Assembly (NCBI RefSeq): GCF_903645305.1
Contig: NZ_CAHJXO010000002.1
Span: 248,001-312,000 of the forward strand
Direction: 5' to 3'
Source of the DNA: Corynebacterium sp. Marseille-P4321
GTDB lineage: Bacteria; Actinomycetota; Actinomycetes; Mycobacteriales; Mycobacteriaceae
Length of the DNA stretch: 64,000 nt
Under the pieces are notes generated by a model that worked only from the letters and a program-made list of their open reading frames with translations, had not been told where the DNA came from and ran no database searches. The position numbers and the translations under genes are program-made. Position 1 is the first letter of the stretch; each line of letters starts with the position of its first letter. Shown piece after piece: positions 54,396 through 63,545 of this stretch.

Positions 54396-54770
54396 TCACT
54401 TCGCCCGCAGGAGGGGCCAAACGCCGCCCGCAACGCCGGCGAGCAGCAGCACGAGCGCGGACACGTTGGCGGGCACCGGCGCGAAACCTAAGGCAGGAAG
54501 CGCGAACAGCGCCGCGAAGAACCCGAGCAGCCACACCCCCAGCGGCACGAGCGCGACCCAGGCCGAAGTGGCACTCCCCCACAGCCGCGCCGTTTTGGTC
54601 AGCACGGTGTTGAAACCGAGCGCGGTGAGCGGCATGAGCGCAGACCCCACCGGCGTGCCGAGGTAGACCACTTCGAGCGCGAGCGAGAGCAGCGCCCCGA
54701 CGGAGAGCCACACGAGGCCTGCCGCGGCTTCCCCGCGGGAGAAGTCGTCGCGCACCACGGGTTGGCTCAT
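54396..54770 (-). CDS. Small hypothetical membrane protein
   Basis: A 124-residue protein with four hydrophobic segments ([19 protein letters not shown] onward, to the C-terminus). Its ATG overlaps the mshB stop by 4 bp (ATGA), so it is translated with mshB. I do not recognise a family; a similar gene follows mshB in some actinobacteria. The function is unknown. Confidence 0.65.
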   Translation of the reverse strand: MSQPVVRDDFSRGEAAAGLVWLSVGALLSLALEVVYLGTPVGSALMPLTALGFNTVLTKTARLWGSATSAWVALVPLGVWLLGFFAALFALPALGFAPVPANVSALVLLLAGVAGGVWPLLRAK

Positions 54771-55636
54771 AGGGGGATCCCGGTGAGGATGCCTTGGCCG
54801 TCGATAAGCGGCTGCCCCGCCCCGAGCTGGTAGTGCTCCACGCGCTGGATGGGCTGGATGATGAGGTTGGACAGCGCGTAGTAGACCACGTCGCCGCCGG
54901 TGGTGGCGGAGTGCGGGTTGACGTCGGTGACGCGCCCGTCCGCGATCCACAGCTGGGTCGCGTGTGCGCGCATGGCTGCAATTTTGGCGGAGTAGGCGGC
55001 GTCGTCAAGCTGCACGCTCACGTCGGCGTGCTCCACCCCATCGAGCTCGTCAGGGGCGATGCGCCAGCCTGCGGGGGCGGTTGCGGGCATGCGCGCTTCG
55101 GTTTCGGCGCGCAGGCGCACGGTGTGCAGGATGCGCGGCACGGGCACCTGCTCGGCCGCGGCGTGCGTGATCTCGTGCGCGCGGATGTGGTCCGGGTGGC
55201 CGTACTGCCCGTCGGCGCCGTAGATGAGCGCGAGGTGGGGGCGGAAGGCTTCGAAAATTGCAGCAAGCTTATCGACGCTCCCCTGCCCCCCATTCACAAA
55301 CGCCCTCACGTTTTCGCTGGCTGGCGAACCCGCCATGCCGGAGTCGCGGTAGCAGCCGGCCCCGCCGAGGAACTGCCCGCGCGCACCCATCGCGGTGAGC
55401 GCGTCCTGCAGTTCGCGGATGCGAAAGCCCCCGAGCTGGTCCGCCTCGTCGGCCACGAGCTGCTGGTACGGCTCCCCGATCACCTCGCCTTCCTCGCCCA
55501 GGGTGCAGGTGACCACCAGCACGTCCGCGCCGCGGGCCGTGAGGTCGGCGATGGTGCCGCCGGTGGTAATCGCCTCATCGTCCGGGTGGGCGTGCACCGC
55601 CACCACCCGGTAGCCTGCCAGATCGCGTGTGCGCAT
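54767..55636 (-). CDS. mshB: GlcNAc-inositol deacetylase MshB
   Basis: A 289-residue metal-dependent deacetylase. The zinc motif AHPDDEA (residues about 14-20) and the later HPDHIRAHEITH are both present. It deacetylates N-acetylglucosaminyl-inositol in mycothiol synthesis. ATG 55636 is preceded by GGAGGAGCGC. It carries two decamer copies. The neighbours lpqW-typA upstream and fdxC-dapC downstream match the order in Mycobacterium. Confidence 0.92.
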   Translation of the reverse strand: MRTRDLAGYRVVAVHAHPDDEAITTGGTIADLTARGADVLVVTCTLGEEGEVIGEPYQQLVADEADQLGGFRIRELQDALTAMGARGQFLGGAGCYRDSGMAGSPASENVRAFVNGGQGSVDKLAAIFEAFRPHLALIYGADGQYGHPDHIRAHEITHAAAEQVPVPRILHTVRLRAETEARMPATAPAGWRIAPDELDGVEHADVSVQLDDAAYSAKIAAMRAHATQLWIADGRVTDVNPHSATTGGDVVYYALSNLIIQPIQRVEHYQLGAGQPLIDGQGILTGIPL

Positions 55637-55654
55637 GCGCTCCTCCTCGCTTGC

Positions 55655-57211
55655 CTAGAACGTACGGGGGTCCACTTTATCGCCCGCCTCGCTGGAAGCG
55701 GCGATGCGCGTTTCAAACATCAACGGCACCCACAGCGCCTCATCGGCCTCAAGCTTTGCGACGGCCTCGCGGGCCTGCGCAACCGGCACCTCGCCAGCGA
55801 GCACCTGGCGGGCCAGCTCGTCGTTGCCAGCAGAGCAGAACCCGGAGTAATTGCCGGAGCGCACCCCCTCCGGCGGGCACGCCAGCCTGCCCGCCGCGGC
55901 CGTGGCGCTCGGGGTGTCCACCTGCCAGGCGACCACCAGGTCCACCTCGTTTTCCGGCAACCCCCGCCCCGCGATCGCGGCGAGCTCCGTGGCCACCAGC
56001 CGCGCGCTCACACCAGCGCGGTTGAACAGGTCCACCAGGGATTTCGCGGCAGCCGAAGCCGCCGGGTCCGTCGCGTCCGCCGCCACGCGCAGCGCCCCAC
56101 GCCGCGTGGCGAACGCCCTGAGCTCCTCAACCCCGTCCACCGGCGGGTAGGCGTGCGGGGCGACTGCAATGTTCTGGGTTCGCTCGGAGGCGATGTGGGC
56201 GAGCAGGGGGACGTCGATAAGCGAGCGTGCCTGCCTGCGCACCTGCGCGCTCATGCCGCCTGAGGCCGAAAGCACCACCCCGAGCGTGCGCGGCGTGGTG
56301 AACGTGCGCGAGGAGACCCCCTGCACCAGCCCGAGCACTTCCGCGGTGGTGTCGTGGGGCATAAACTCCGCGTACGCCAGCTGGCCGGAACGCAGCTGGT
56401 CCGCCGCCTGCGCCGTGTCGCGCAACGTGCTTAAGGTGAGAATGTCCACCTCGGAGGGGCGCGCACCCCAATAACGGTCGTTCCGGTTCAACGTGATGGT
56501 GCCGCGCACCCGGTCCGCCTCCGCCATGAGGAAACGGCCCGCGGAAGCCGGAATCGTGTTACGCAGCGCGTAGGAAAAATCCGAGGCGTCCGCCGCGAGC
56601 AGGTGCGACGGCAGCAGGTTGGAAAATAGCGCCTTCCACTCGGCCACCGGCTGCGCGAAATCCACGTCAACAGTGTTGCCGCCGGGCCCGCTCACCCGGA
56701 TCCGCTCAATCGCGCGGTACCCGGCAGGCTCCAGTACGCCCGGGGTGGTGGTCATGCCACGCCACAGGTAGACAAAGTCCCTGCCAGTCACCGGGGTGCC
56801 GTCCGACCACTGGGCCTCCGGGGCGATCACGTAGCGCACGCGGAACGGCGCTTGGCCGCCGGGCAGGCGGGAGGCGCCGACGAGGAGGTCTTCGTCGCGC
56901 ACCCCGTCGCGGAACGCGCTCGGCAGCGTGCGCTCGGCGATGGCGTCCACCACTGCCGAAGCGTCGGAGGCCAAGTGCGGGTTGAAACCGGCGCGCACCG
57001 GATCGATGCCCACTTGCAGCTGGGTGCGCGTGCCGGAGTCGTCTTCGCCTTCTGCCCCGGCCGCTGTCGTTGCGGTTTGAGACGTAGTGGTGGTCGGCTG
57101 GTCCTGCGGCTCCACCAGCGGCGGCGGGCCGGGGTTCGCGGCGCAAGAGGACACCAAAGCCGCCGCCACGATGACCGCGGCGGCGGCTTTGGTGTTGCGC
57201 GTGTGCTTCAT
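55655..57211 (-). CDS. lpqW: LpqW-like lipoprotein, family 5 solute-binding fold
   Basis: A 518-residue exported lipoprotein. The signal peptide ends in the lipobox LVSSC, with the lipid-anchored Cys at residue 23. The body resembles periplasmic peptide-binding proteins (SBP family 5), but no ABC permease is near. The order mshB-lpqW-typA is as in Mycobacterium, where LpqW steers mannolipid (PIM/LAM) synthesis. ATG 57211 gives the standard signal peptide. It begins 19 nt after the typA stop, so the two are probably co-transcribed. Confidence 0.85.
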   Translation of the reverse strand: MKHTRNTKAAAAVIVAAALVSSCAANPGPPPLVEPQDQPTTTTSQTATTAAGAEGEDDSGTRTQLQVGIDPVRAGFNPHLASDASAVVDAIAERTLPSAFRDGVRDEDLLVGASRLPGGQAPFRVRYVIAPEAQWSDGTPVTGRDFVYLWRGMTTTPGVLEPAGYRAIERIRVSGPGGNTVDVDFAQPVAEWKALFSNLLPSHLLAADASDFSYALRNTIPASAGRFLMAEADRVRGTITLNRNDRYWGARPSEVDILTLSTLRDTAQAADQLRSGQLAYAEFMPHDTTAEVLGLVQGVSSRTFTTPRTLGVVLSASGGMSAQVRRQARSLIDVPLLAHIASERTQNIAVAPHAYPPVDGVEELRAFATRRGALRVAADATDPAASAAAKSLVDLFNRAGVSARLVATELAAIAGRGLPENEVDLVVAWQVDTPSATAAAGRLACPPEGVRSGNYSGFCSAGNDELARQVLAGEVPVAQAREAVAKLEADEALWVPLMFETRIAASSEAGDKVDPRTF

Positions 57212-57230
57212 CCGGGCCGTTTCGGGCGGC

Positions 57231-59141
57231 CTACTTCTGCTTCGCGCGGGAGCGGGCGCGGCCGCGCTCGGTGGCGTTCAGGATGATCTTGCGCACGCGC
57301 ATCGCCTCGGGCGCGATCTCCACGCACTCGTCCTCACCGCAGAACTCGATCGCCTCATCGAGGGACAACGAGCGTGCTTTCTGCAGCGTGACCGTGGCGT
57401 CCGCGGTGGCGGAGCGCATGTTGGTCAGCTTCTTCTCCTTGGTGATGTTCACGTCCATGTCCTCGTCGCGGGAGTTCGCGCCGACGACCATGCCCTCGTA
57501 GGTCTCCGCGCCCGGCTCGACGAAGAAATCGCCGCGGTCCGCGAGCTGCTGCAGGGCATACGCCGTGACCTGGCCGGATCGGTCGGCCACAAGCGATCCG
57601 GTCGGGCGACCCTTAATCTCGCCGGCCCACGGGCGGTGCTCGATGGAGTACGAGTTCGCAATACCGGCGCCGCGGGTCTCGGTGAGGAAGGTGGTGCGGA
57701 AACCGATCAGGCCGCGCGACGGCACGTCGAACTCCATACGCACCCAGTCACCGGAACCGGAGTTGGACATCGAGGTCATTTGGCCCTTGCGGTTAGCCAT
57801 GAGCTGGGTGACGGCACCCTGGTGCTCGCTCGGGGTGTCGATGACCATGTGGTCGTACGGCTCGTAGGTCTTGCCGTCGATCTGCTTCGTCACCACCTGC
57901 GGTTTGCCCACGGTGAGCTCGAAGCCCTCGCGGCGCATCGTCTCGATAAGCACGGTGAGCGCCATCTCGCCGCGGCCCTGCACCTCCCAAGCGTCGGGGC
58001 GTTCGGTAGGCAGCACCTTGATGGACACGTTACCGATGAGCTCCTGGTCAAGGCGCGCCTTCACCATGCGGGCGGTGAGCTTGTCGCCGCCGTTGCGGCC
58101 GGCCATGGGCGAGGTGTTCACGCCGATCGTCATAGAAATAGCCGGATCGTCCACCTTGATGCGTGGCAGCGGCTCGACGTGCTCCGGGTCGCACAGGGTG
58201 TCACCGATCATGATCTCGTCGATGCCGGACACAGCCGCGATGTCGCCCGCGACCACGTCGCCGGTCGCCGGCACGCGGTCCAGGCCTTCGGTAACCAAGA
58301 GCTCCGCGATCTTGACGTTCTTCACGTGCTGCTCGCCGTCGGCGTCGTAGTGCACCCACGCGACCTGCTGGCCCTTCTTCACAGAGCCCTTATACACGCG
58401 GATCAGCGCAATACGGCCGAGGAAGGAGGAGGAGTCCAGGTTGGTCACCTGGGCCTGGAACGGTGCGTCCACGTCTGCGGACGGCTCCGGCAGCACGTCG
58501 TAGATCACATCGAACAGCGGCTGCAGGTCCTCGTTGTCCGGCAGGTTGCCGTTGCCCGGGTTCTCCAGGGACGCGCGGCCCGCGCGACCGGAGGTGTAGA
58601 GCACCGGCAGCTCGAGCAGGTTCTCGGCGGCCTCGGCGGCCTCCGGGTCCTCCAGCGAGGCGCCAAGCTCCAGCAGCAGGTCCTGCGCTTCCTCGACCAC
58701 TTCGTCGATACGCGCGTCCGGGCGGTCGGTCTTGTTCACGCAGATGATCACCGGCTTCTTGGCCTCGAGCGCTTTGCCCAGCACGAAGCGGGTCTGCGGC
58801 AGGGGGCCCTCGGAAGCGTCGATAAGCAGCACGACGCCGTCCACCATGGACAGGCCGCGCTCCACCTCACCACCGAAGTCGGCGTGGCCCGGGGTGTCAA
58901 TGACGTTGATCACCAGGTCGGTGCCGCCCTTGCCCTTGCCAGCGCGACGGATCGCGGTGTTCTTGGCCAAAATGGTGATGCCGCGCTCGGACTCGAGCTC
59001 GCCGGAGTCCATGACGCGGTCGCCGTGTTCGCCGTGGTCGCCGAACACGCCGGACTGCTCCAGCATGGCGTTGACCAGGGTAGTTTTACCGTGATCGACG
59101 TGGGCGACGATGGCTACGTTGCGAAATTCAGGATGCGACAC
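57231..59141 (-). CDS. typA: Translational GTPase TypA/BipA
   Basis: A 636-residue ribosome-associated GTPase. G-domain motifs are AHVDHGKTTLVNA (residues about 13-25), DTPGHADFGGE and NKTDRPDAR, with the elongation-factor-like domain II-V and the BipA C-terminus. It works in ribosome assembly at low temperature and in stress. GTG 59141 is preceded by AAGGA. Two decamer-type sequences occur in the gene; the exact one (58,818) reads Leu-Leu-Ile-Asp. Confidence 0.95.
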   Translation of the reverse strand: MSHPEFRNVAIVAHVDHGKTTLVNAMLEQSGVFGDHGEHGDRVMDSGELESERGITILAKNTAIRRAGKGKGGTDLVINVIDTPGHADFGGEVERGLSMVDGVVLLIDASEGPLPQTRFVLGKALEAKKPVIICVNKTDRPDARIDEVVEEAQDLLLELGASLEDPEAAEAAENLLELPVLYTSGRAGRASLENPGNGNLPDNEDLQPLFDVIYDVLPEPSADVDAPFQAQVTNLDSSSFLGRIALIRVYKGSVKKGQQVAWVHYDADGEQHVKNVKIAELLVTEGLDRVPATGDVVAGDIAAVSGIDEIMIGDTLCDPEHVEPLPRIKVDDPAISMTIGVNTSPMAGRNGGDKLTARMVKARLDQELIGNVSIKVLPTERPDAWEVQGRGEMALTVLIETMRREGFELTVGKPQVVTKQIDGKTYEPYDHMVIDTPSEHQGAVTQLMANRKGQMTSMSNSGSGDWVRMEFDVPSRGLIGFRTTFLTETRGAGIANSYSIEHRPWAGEIKGRPTGSLVADRSGQVTAYALQQLADRGDFFVEPGAETYEGMVVGANSRDEDMDVNITKEKKLTNMRSATADATVTLQKARSLSLDEAIEFCGEDECVEIAPEAMRVRKIILNATERGRARSRAKQK

Positions 59142-59188
59142 TCGACAGGTCCTTCGGATAGGCGGAAATAACGCCTAAACGATACCCC

Positions 59189-59206
59189 TGCGATAGCCAT
59201 ATCGCA
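59189..59206. other. Small hairpin next to the DUF2505-like gene end
   Basis: TGCGATA, 4 nt, TATCGCA: a 7-bp stem between typA and the small protein gene. It has no T run, so its role as a terminator is doubtful. Confidence 0.3.
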
Positions 59207-59213
59207 CACGGGC

Positions 59214-59540
59214 TTAAGCGCTGAGCGACGAACGCAACTGCTCGAAACTCTCCTCGTAGAAACGATCGGCCTTCCCGGTCACGAAGGCTGCCGCCTTGTT
59301 ACCCCGGTCCGATAGCTCGACGGTGGTGGTGCCGTCGCCATTGTCCGTCGCCTCAATCTGCATGGGCGCCTGGTAATCCTGGGTGAGATAAACGCCGAGG
59401 AAGCGGTACTTCAAAACGCTTCCGACGTTGACGGTGATCCGGTCTTCCGTCTTGTCCTTCACGTCGAAGTTCTCGAGGCCGGACAGCCGAGCCTCGATCT
59501 CCTCGAGAGGCAGGTCCGTAGTGAAAGTGTAGGCATCCAT
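59214..59540 (-). CDS. DUF2505-like small protein
   Basis: A 108-residue protein of the START-like/DUF2505 type by layout (VNVGSVLKYRFLGVYL strands, then a C-terminal helix AAAFVTGKADRFYEESFEQL). No signal peptide. AAAGGA precedes ATG 59540. It is divergent from the secreted protein gene. The function is unknown and the family assignment is tentative. Confidence 0.6.
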   Translation of the reverse strand: MDAYTFTTDLPLEEIEARLSGLENFDVKDKTEDRITVNVGSVLKYRFLGVYLTQDYQAPMQIEATDNGDGTTTVELSDRGNKAAAFVTGKADRFYEESFEQLRSSLSA

Positions 59541-59655
59541 CGTGCTTCATCCTTTCAGTCATGTGCAACGGATGGACACCAATTAGGGTACGCCGATTTT
59601 CAGTAACACATGCCCAGAAAATCGAATTCACAGTTGCCAAAGTTGCTGAAGTGAC

Positions 59656-59661
59656 TAAAGT
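59656..59661 (+). promoter_or_regulatory. -10 element of the secreted protein gene
   Basis: TAAAGT followed by 8 nt and GTG 59670, a leaderless start. Confidence 0.45.
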
Positions 59662-59669
59662 GACAGTTT

Positions 59670-60347
59670 GTGCGTATCTGCCAGACTTTTCCCAGGACCC
59701 TCGCTAGGGCGGTCGCGGCGACTCTCATTGCCACCTCAGCTGCGGCCTCATCGCTGCCCGCAGCCCAGGCCCAATCCTCGAAGTACGTCGATAACTTGGG
59801 TCGCCCGACGCCCTACACCGTGCGCCAGGTCAACGCTTTTGCCGACCAGCCTTACGTTCCGGAAAAGGTGGGCAACGCCCTGCGCACTGCCGTGCAGTTC
59901 TACTCCGGCACAGGCGAGCTGGGCGGTCCCCCGTTGCCCGCCGATGCCCCGCCGTTCACCCAGTTCTACTGGCCCACCGTCTCCGGCAACTGCATGGGCA
60001 AGGGGCTGCACTCCACGGCGTCGGCAATCGCAGTGCCGGGGCCCACTCGCACCCCGGCACCGGGTGCAGGTCCGGGCCAGGCCACTTTTGTCTTCACGGC
60101 ACTCGGCACTCCAGCAGCCGCGAAGCAACAGGGAATGATGAAGGCCTACTGGATCAACCTGAGCAATCTGCGCACCGGTGTAACGCCATTGGGCAACAAC
60201 GGGATTAACCCAACAGGACCGTCCACCCTGTCTGCCACGGCGGCGACGGGGCCGGGCCGTGTCCTCGCAGTTATCGACGGAAGCGTGCGGACCGTCGAGA
60301 ACACCTGCGCCTTTGCTCCCACCGCCGCGATGTTCAACGTGAGGTAA
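59670..60347 (+). CDS. Secreted hypothetical protein
   Basis: A 225-residue protein with a signal peptide (MRICQTFPRTLARAVAATL, cleaved after AQA near residue 34). The mature part has Gly- and Pro-rich segments and two Cys (NCMGK, NTCAF) that may bridge. It resembles an actinobacterial secreted family near Rv1157c by context and plan, but no function is known. The DUF402 gene starts 2 nt after its stop, so they are one transcript. Confidence 0.7.
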   Translation: MRICQTFPRTLARAVAATLIATSAAASSLPAAQAQSSKYVDNLGRPTPYTVRQVNAFADQPYVPEKVGNALRTAVQFYSGTGELGGPPLPADAPPFTQFYWPTVSGNCMGKGLHSTASAIAVPGPTRTPAPGAGPGQATFVFTALGTPAAAKQQGMMKAYWINLSNLRTGVTPLGNNGINPTGPSTLSATAATGPGRVLAVIDGSVRTVENTCAFAPTAAMFNVR

Positions 60348-60349
60348 TC

Positions 60350-60886
60350 ATGGCAACCGACTTGCACCCGGTGAAGCAGGAGACGTTCGACACCGCGTCC
60401 AACACCAACACGGACCCGAAGGGCTACTTGCGCGACGTGGACACGTTCCGCGTCACCGATTTCGGCCTGTACATGGCCCGCGGCGCGAACCACCCGGAGT
60501 TCGGCTACCTGGAAAGCTGGCTGCTTCCCGAGCTCGGTCTGCGTGCCAACATCTTCCACTACCGCGAGGGCGAGGAGCGCGCCCAGGACTTCTACTTCGA
60601 CGTCGCAGACATCGCCACCGACGGCAAGGTGTGGCACTCCCGCGACCTCTACGTCGACCTCATCTCGCTCACCGGCAACCCGATCGACGTCGAGGACATC
60701 GACGAGTTGGCCGCCGCCACCTCCGCCGGCCTGATCACGGCCGAGGAGGCTGAGAAGGCTATCGACGTCACCCTCAACGCGGTCGAGGGCATCACCCGCC
60801 ACGGCGACGACGCCATGGAGTGGCTGCGCTCGCTTGGCATCGAGCTGACGTGGGCCGACGACGTCGAGCTCACTCCAGTGGGTTAA
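60350..60886 (+). CDS. DUF402-domain protein
   Basis: A 178-residue protein with the DUF402 core: DLYVDLISLTGNPIDVEDIDEL near the middle, which carries the conserved acidic metal-site residues of the FAU-1/nucleoside tri- and diphosphatase family. It is likely a cytoplasmic phosphatase or nucleic-acid-linked enzyme. ATG 60350 follows the upstream stop by 2 nt. Its relative Rv1156 has a similar setting in Mycobacterium. Confidence 0.8.
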   Translation: MATDLHPVKQETFDTASNTNTDPKGYLRDVDTFRVTDFGLYMARGANHPEFGYLESWLLPELGLRANIFHYREGEERAQDFYFDVADIATDGKVWHSRDLYVDLISLTGNPIDVEDIDELAAATSAGLITAEEAEKAIDVTLNAVEGITRHGDDAMEWLRSLGIELTWADDVELTPVG

Positions 60887-60948
60887 GCGGGTGCACCGTG
60901 GTAGGTTGAACCAGCTTCCACGACACCTGCTCCTGAAAGGATCCGCTC

Positions 60949-61890
60949 ATGGCCGGTGGCCTGCTTGCATTGCTTGACGACGTGGCGCTTATCGCCCGTT
61001 CCGCCGCCTCCAGCGTCGACGACGTCGCCGCGCTCACTGCGAAGACCTCGGCGAAAGCCGCAGGCGTGGTCATCGACGATGCCGCGGTGACCCCGCAGTA
61101 CGTCTCCGGCGTGACCCCGGCGCGGGAGCTGCCGATGATTTGGCGCATCACGAAGGGCAGCCTGCGCAACAAGCTGCTCATCATTTTGCCGATCGCGCTG
61201 CTGCTCAACGCGTTCGCTCCGTGGGCGCTCACCCCGATCCTGATGGTTGGCGGCGCCTACCTGTGCTTCGAGGGCGCGGAGAAGATCGTTCACAAGCTCA
61301 CGGCGGACAACGAGGCGGAGCAGGAACGCGCGGTGAACAAGTCCGAGGCGGATGAGGACGCGCTGGTGCAAAGCGCGATCACCACCGACCTCATCTTGAG
61401 TGCGGAGATCATGATCATCTCCCTCGACGGGATTAAAGATCAGTCGGTCGCGATGCAGTTTGCTGTGCTCGTTGCAGTCGGCGTGCTTATCACCGCGGCT
61501 GTATACGGCGCGGTTGGGTTGCTGGTGAAGATCGACGACATCGGCCGCCGCTGGATTGAGAAGGACAAGGCGCCGAAGCTGGGCCATGCGATGGTGAAAG
61601 GCATGCCGCACGTACTCAACGCGATCGGCGTGATTGGCACGGTTGCCATGCTCTGGGTCGGCGGCCACCTCATCGTGCGCGGGTTCCACGAGGTGTTCGG
61701 CTGGCACTGGCCGCACGACATCGCAGAGCGCGGCATGGAGGCTGTAGGCGGTGGGTTCGCCGGGTGGATGGTGGAAACCGGCGTCTCGCTCGTGGCCGGT
61801 CTCATCACTGGCTTCATCGTCCTTGCGGTAGTGACGCTTGCGAAGCGGGTGTTCGGGGCGGACGCAAAGGAAGAGGCGGCGACCCATTAA
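60949..61890 (+). CDS. DUF808 membrane protein (YedI-like)
   Basis: A 313-residue protein with the DUF808 start MAGGLLALLDDVALIARSAA and several membrane segments (residues about 78-100, 170-195, 220-240, 280-300). LMVGGAYLCFEGAEKI is characteristic. The function is not known. ATG 60949 follows AAAGGA. The leader of 62 bp contains TAGGTT, a possible -10. Confidence 0.85.
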   Translation: MAGGLLALLDDVALIARSAASSVDDVAALTAKTSAKAAGVVIDDAAVTPQYVSGVTPARELPMIWRITKGSLRNKLLIILPIALLLNAFAPWALTPILMVGGAYLCFEGAEKIVHKLTADNEAEQERAVNKSEADEDALVQSAITTDLILSAEIMIISLDGIKDQSVAMQFAVLVAVGVLITAAVYGAVGLLVKIDDIGRRWIEKDKAPKLGHAMVKGMPHVLNAIGVIGTVAMLWVGGHLIVRGFHEVFGWHWPHDIAERGMEAVGGGFAGWMVETGVSLVAGLITGFIVLAVVTLAKRVFGADAKEEAATH

Positions 61891-61924
61891 GGTTTCCTAG
61901 CGAGTACGCGGAAAGGAGGCGCCG

Positions 61925-62983
61925 GTGGCACCGAAGCTGTACCCGTTGGCTCCTTCAACGTGGGGCGCGGGCAGGGAGATCCCGGTCGGCCACATCTCTC
62001 AGGCCGCGTTGTTCTCGGATTTCGCAGGCCAGCGCGGCTCGAGCTACTTCGAGGTGGTACTTGAGGCCAACCCGCTGAATTCCTCGTGGCGCGTGCGTCG
62101 CCGCGGCACTGCGGAGCGCCCCGGGCCGGTGCTTGGCGAAATCGCACCGGAGTTGCGCGCGCTGTTTCCAGAGGTGGAGCGTGTGCACACCTCGCTGCTG
62201 CGCCCGGTCACCCTCGCGGCGGTGAAGCTGCAGACGGATTCGGGCCGCTTCGACGTGGACGTGCTGCTTCCCGAGCCGCAGCTCGTGGTACCGCGCAACG
62301 ACGCCCCGGAAACCGCCGCGGTGCTTCCGGCCGGCGACATGTTCGTCGTGGACACCTCCACAGGCGAATTCGACGCCGACGAGCTCGCCTCCCGCTCCCC
62401 CGGACAGTGGTTGGTGGGCTTGCAGCTTATCGACGGCTCCGTGGTGGCCACCCTCTCCGGCCGCGTACTGGGAAGCTTCGCCGAAAGCGACAACGACACC
62501 CTCGCGGAATGGGCTCAAGGGTTTGAACCCGGCGGCCTTTGGGCGCGAGCTGTGTTGCTCGACGGTATGGCCGCACTCGACGCCGGCGCCCCCGAGGAAG
62601 GCGCCGCCGAGGTGCCGGCGCTTTCTGCGCCCGATCAGCGCGGCGGCGGCGCGCTGCACCCGTGGCAGCTCATCGAGTTCCCCGACGGCGGCTGGGCCGT
62701 GAGCGTGGTGCGTGACGCCGCGGTGGATCCGGGCGACATCGTCAAGCCACGCCACACTGCCCGCTACGTCTCGCTGGAAGGCGAGGCCCGCCCCGAAGAA
62801 CTCGGCGCGCCGACCGAGATGTTCAACCGCGTGGAGCACCCGGAGCCAGCCCCGGGCCGGCAAGTGGTTTCCGCGCCCGCCACCCACGCCGCACAACGCG
62901 GCGAGTACCTCACCGAGGTGGAGAAGGTGCAGCTGCGGCGGCGCAATGATGTGAAGCGGCGCGGTGGGCGGCACCGTCGATAA
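61925..62983 (+). CDS. Hypothetical protein
   Basis: A 352-residue soluble protein with Gly/Asp-rich segments and a basic tail (LRRRNDVKRRGGRHRR). I recognise no family. GTG 61925 has AAAGGAGG just upstream, a very good ribosome site. The stop codon TAA is part of a GTCGATAAGC decamer. Composition is typical of the host. It lies between DUF808 and a cupin gene, all on the plus strand. Confidence 0.7.
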   Translation: MAPKLYPLAPSTWGAGREIPVGHISQAALFSDFAGQRGSSYFEVVLEANPLNSSWRVRRRGTAERPGPVLGEIAPELRALFPEVERVHTSLLRPVTLAAVKLQTDSGRFDVDVLLPEPQLVVPRNDAPETAAVLPAGDMFVVDTSTGEFDADELASRSPGQWLVGLQLIDGSVVATLSGRVLGSFAESDNDTLAEWAQGFEPGGLWARAVLLDGMAALDAGAPEEGAAEVPALSAPDQRGGGALHPWQLIEFPDGGWAVSVVRDAAVDPGDIVKPRHTARYVSLEGEARPEELGAPTEMFNRVEHPEPAPGRQVVSAPATHAAQRGEYLTEVEKVQLRRRNDVKRRGGRHRR

Positions 62984-63039
62984 GCAAAAGCTCCTACCAT
63001 GGGTGGCGTACGATTTCCCCGACCGTGAAGGAGCACATC

Positions 63040-63459
63040 ATGGCTGACAACGGCCCCAACCCGTACGTTGTTGATATTGAGAAGGCGACGCTGGACAACG
63101 AGGCGTTCCGCGACACCCTGTGGACCGGCAAGAACCTCCAGCTGACGGTCATGACCATCCCGCCGGGCGGCGAGATCGGCGCCGAGATCCACGAAGGCCA
63201 CGACCAGTTCCTGCGCCTCGAAGAGGGCGAGCTGCGCGCGCAGCTCGGCGCATCCGAGAACGACCTCGAAGTCGACCAGGTCATCGGCGCGGACTGGGCC
63301 GCGTTCGTGCCGAGCGGCAAGTGGCACAACTTCGTCAACGAGTCGGACAAGCCGGCGAAGCTGTACTCCATCTACGCACCGCCAGAGCACGAGCCGGGTA
63401 CCCGCCACGAGACGAAGGACGAGGCGGACAACGACCCGCAGGAGACCGCGGGCGTCTAA
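63040..63459 (+). CDS. Cupin-domain protein
   Basis: A 139-residue cupin. The first cupin motif is GGEIGAEIHEGHDQFLRLEEGE (His, His, Glu for metal) and the second SGKWHNFVNESD. It is probably a single-domain metalloprotein of unknown reaction. ATG 63040 has GAAGGAG close upstream; TACGAT at 63009-63014 is a possible -10. Confidence 0.85.
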   Translation: MADNGPNPYVVDIEKATLDNEAFRDTLWTGKNLQLTVMTIPPGGEIGAEIHEGHDQFLRLEEGELRAQLGASENDLEVDQVIGADWAAFVPSGKWHNFVNESDKPAKLYSIYAPPEHEPGTRHETKDEADNDPQETAGV

Positions 63460-63545
63460 CCGCGCGCGCCCGCCGCGGCTGGTGCTAGAGTCAGCCTGGC
63501 CAGCAGACTCCTAAGAAGTCTTCCTCACACCTGTCTTAGAAGGCG

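Noticed and set aside
57087..59171. Open frame of 694 codons opposite typA and lpqW
   Set aside because: Shadow of two well identified genes on the other strand.
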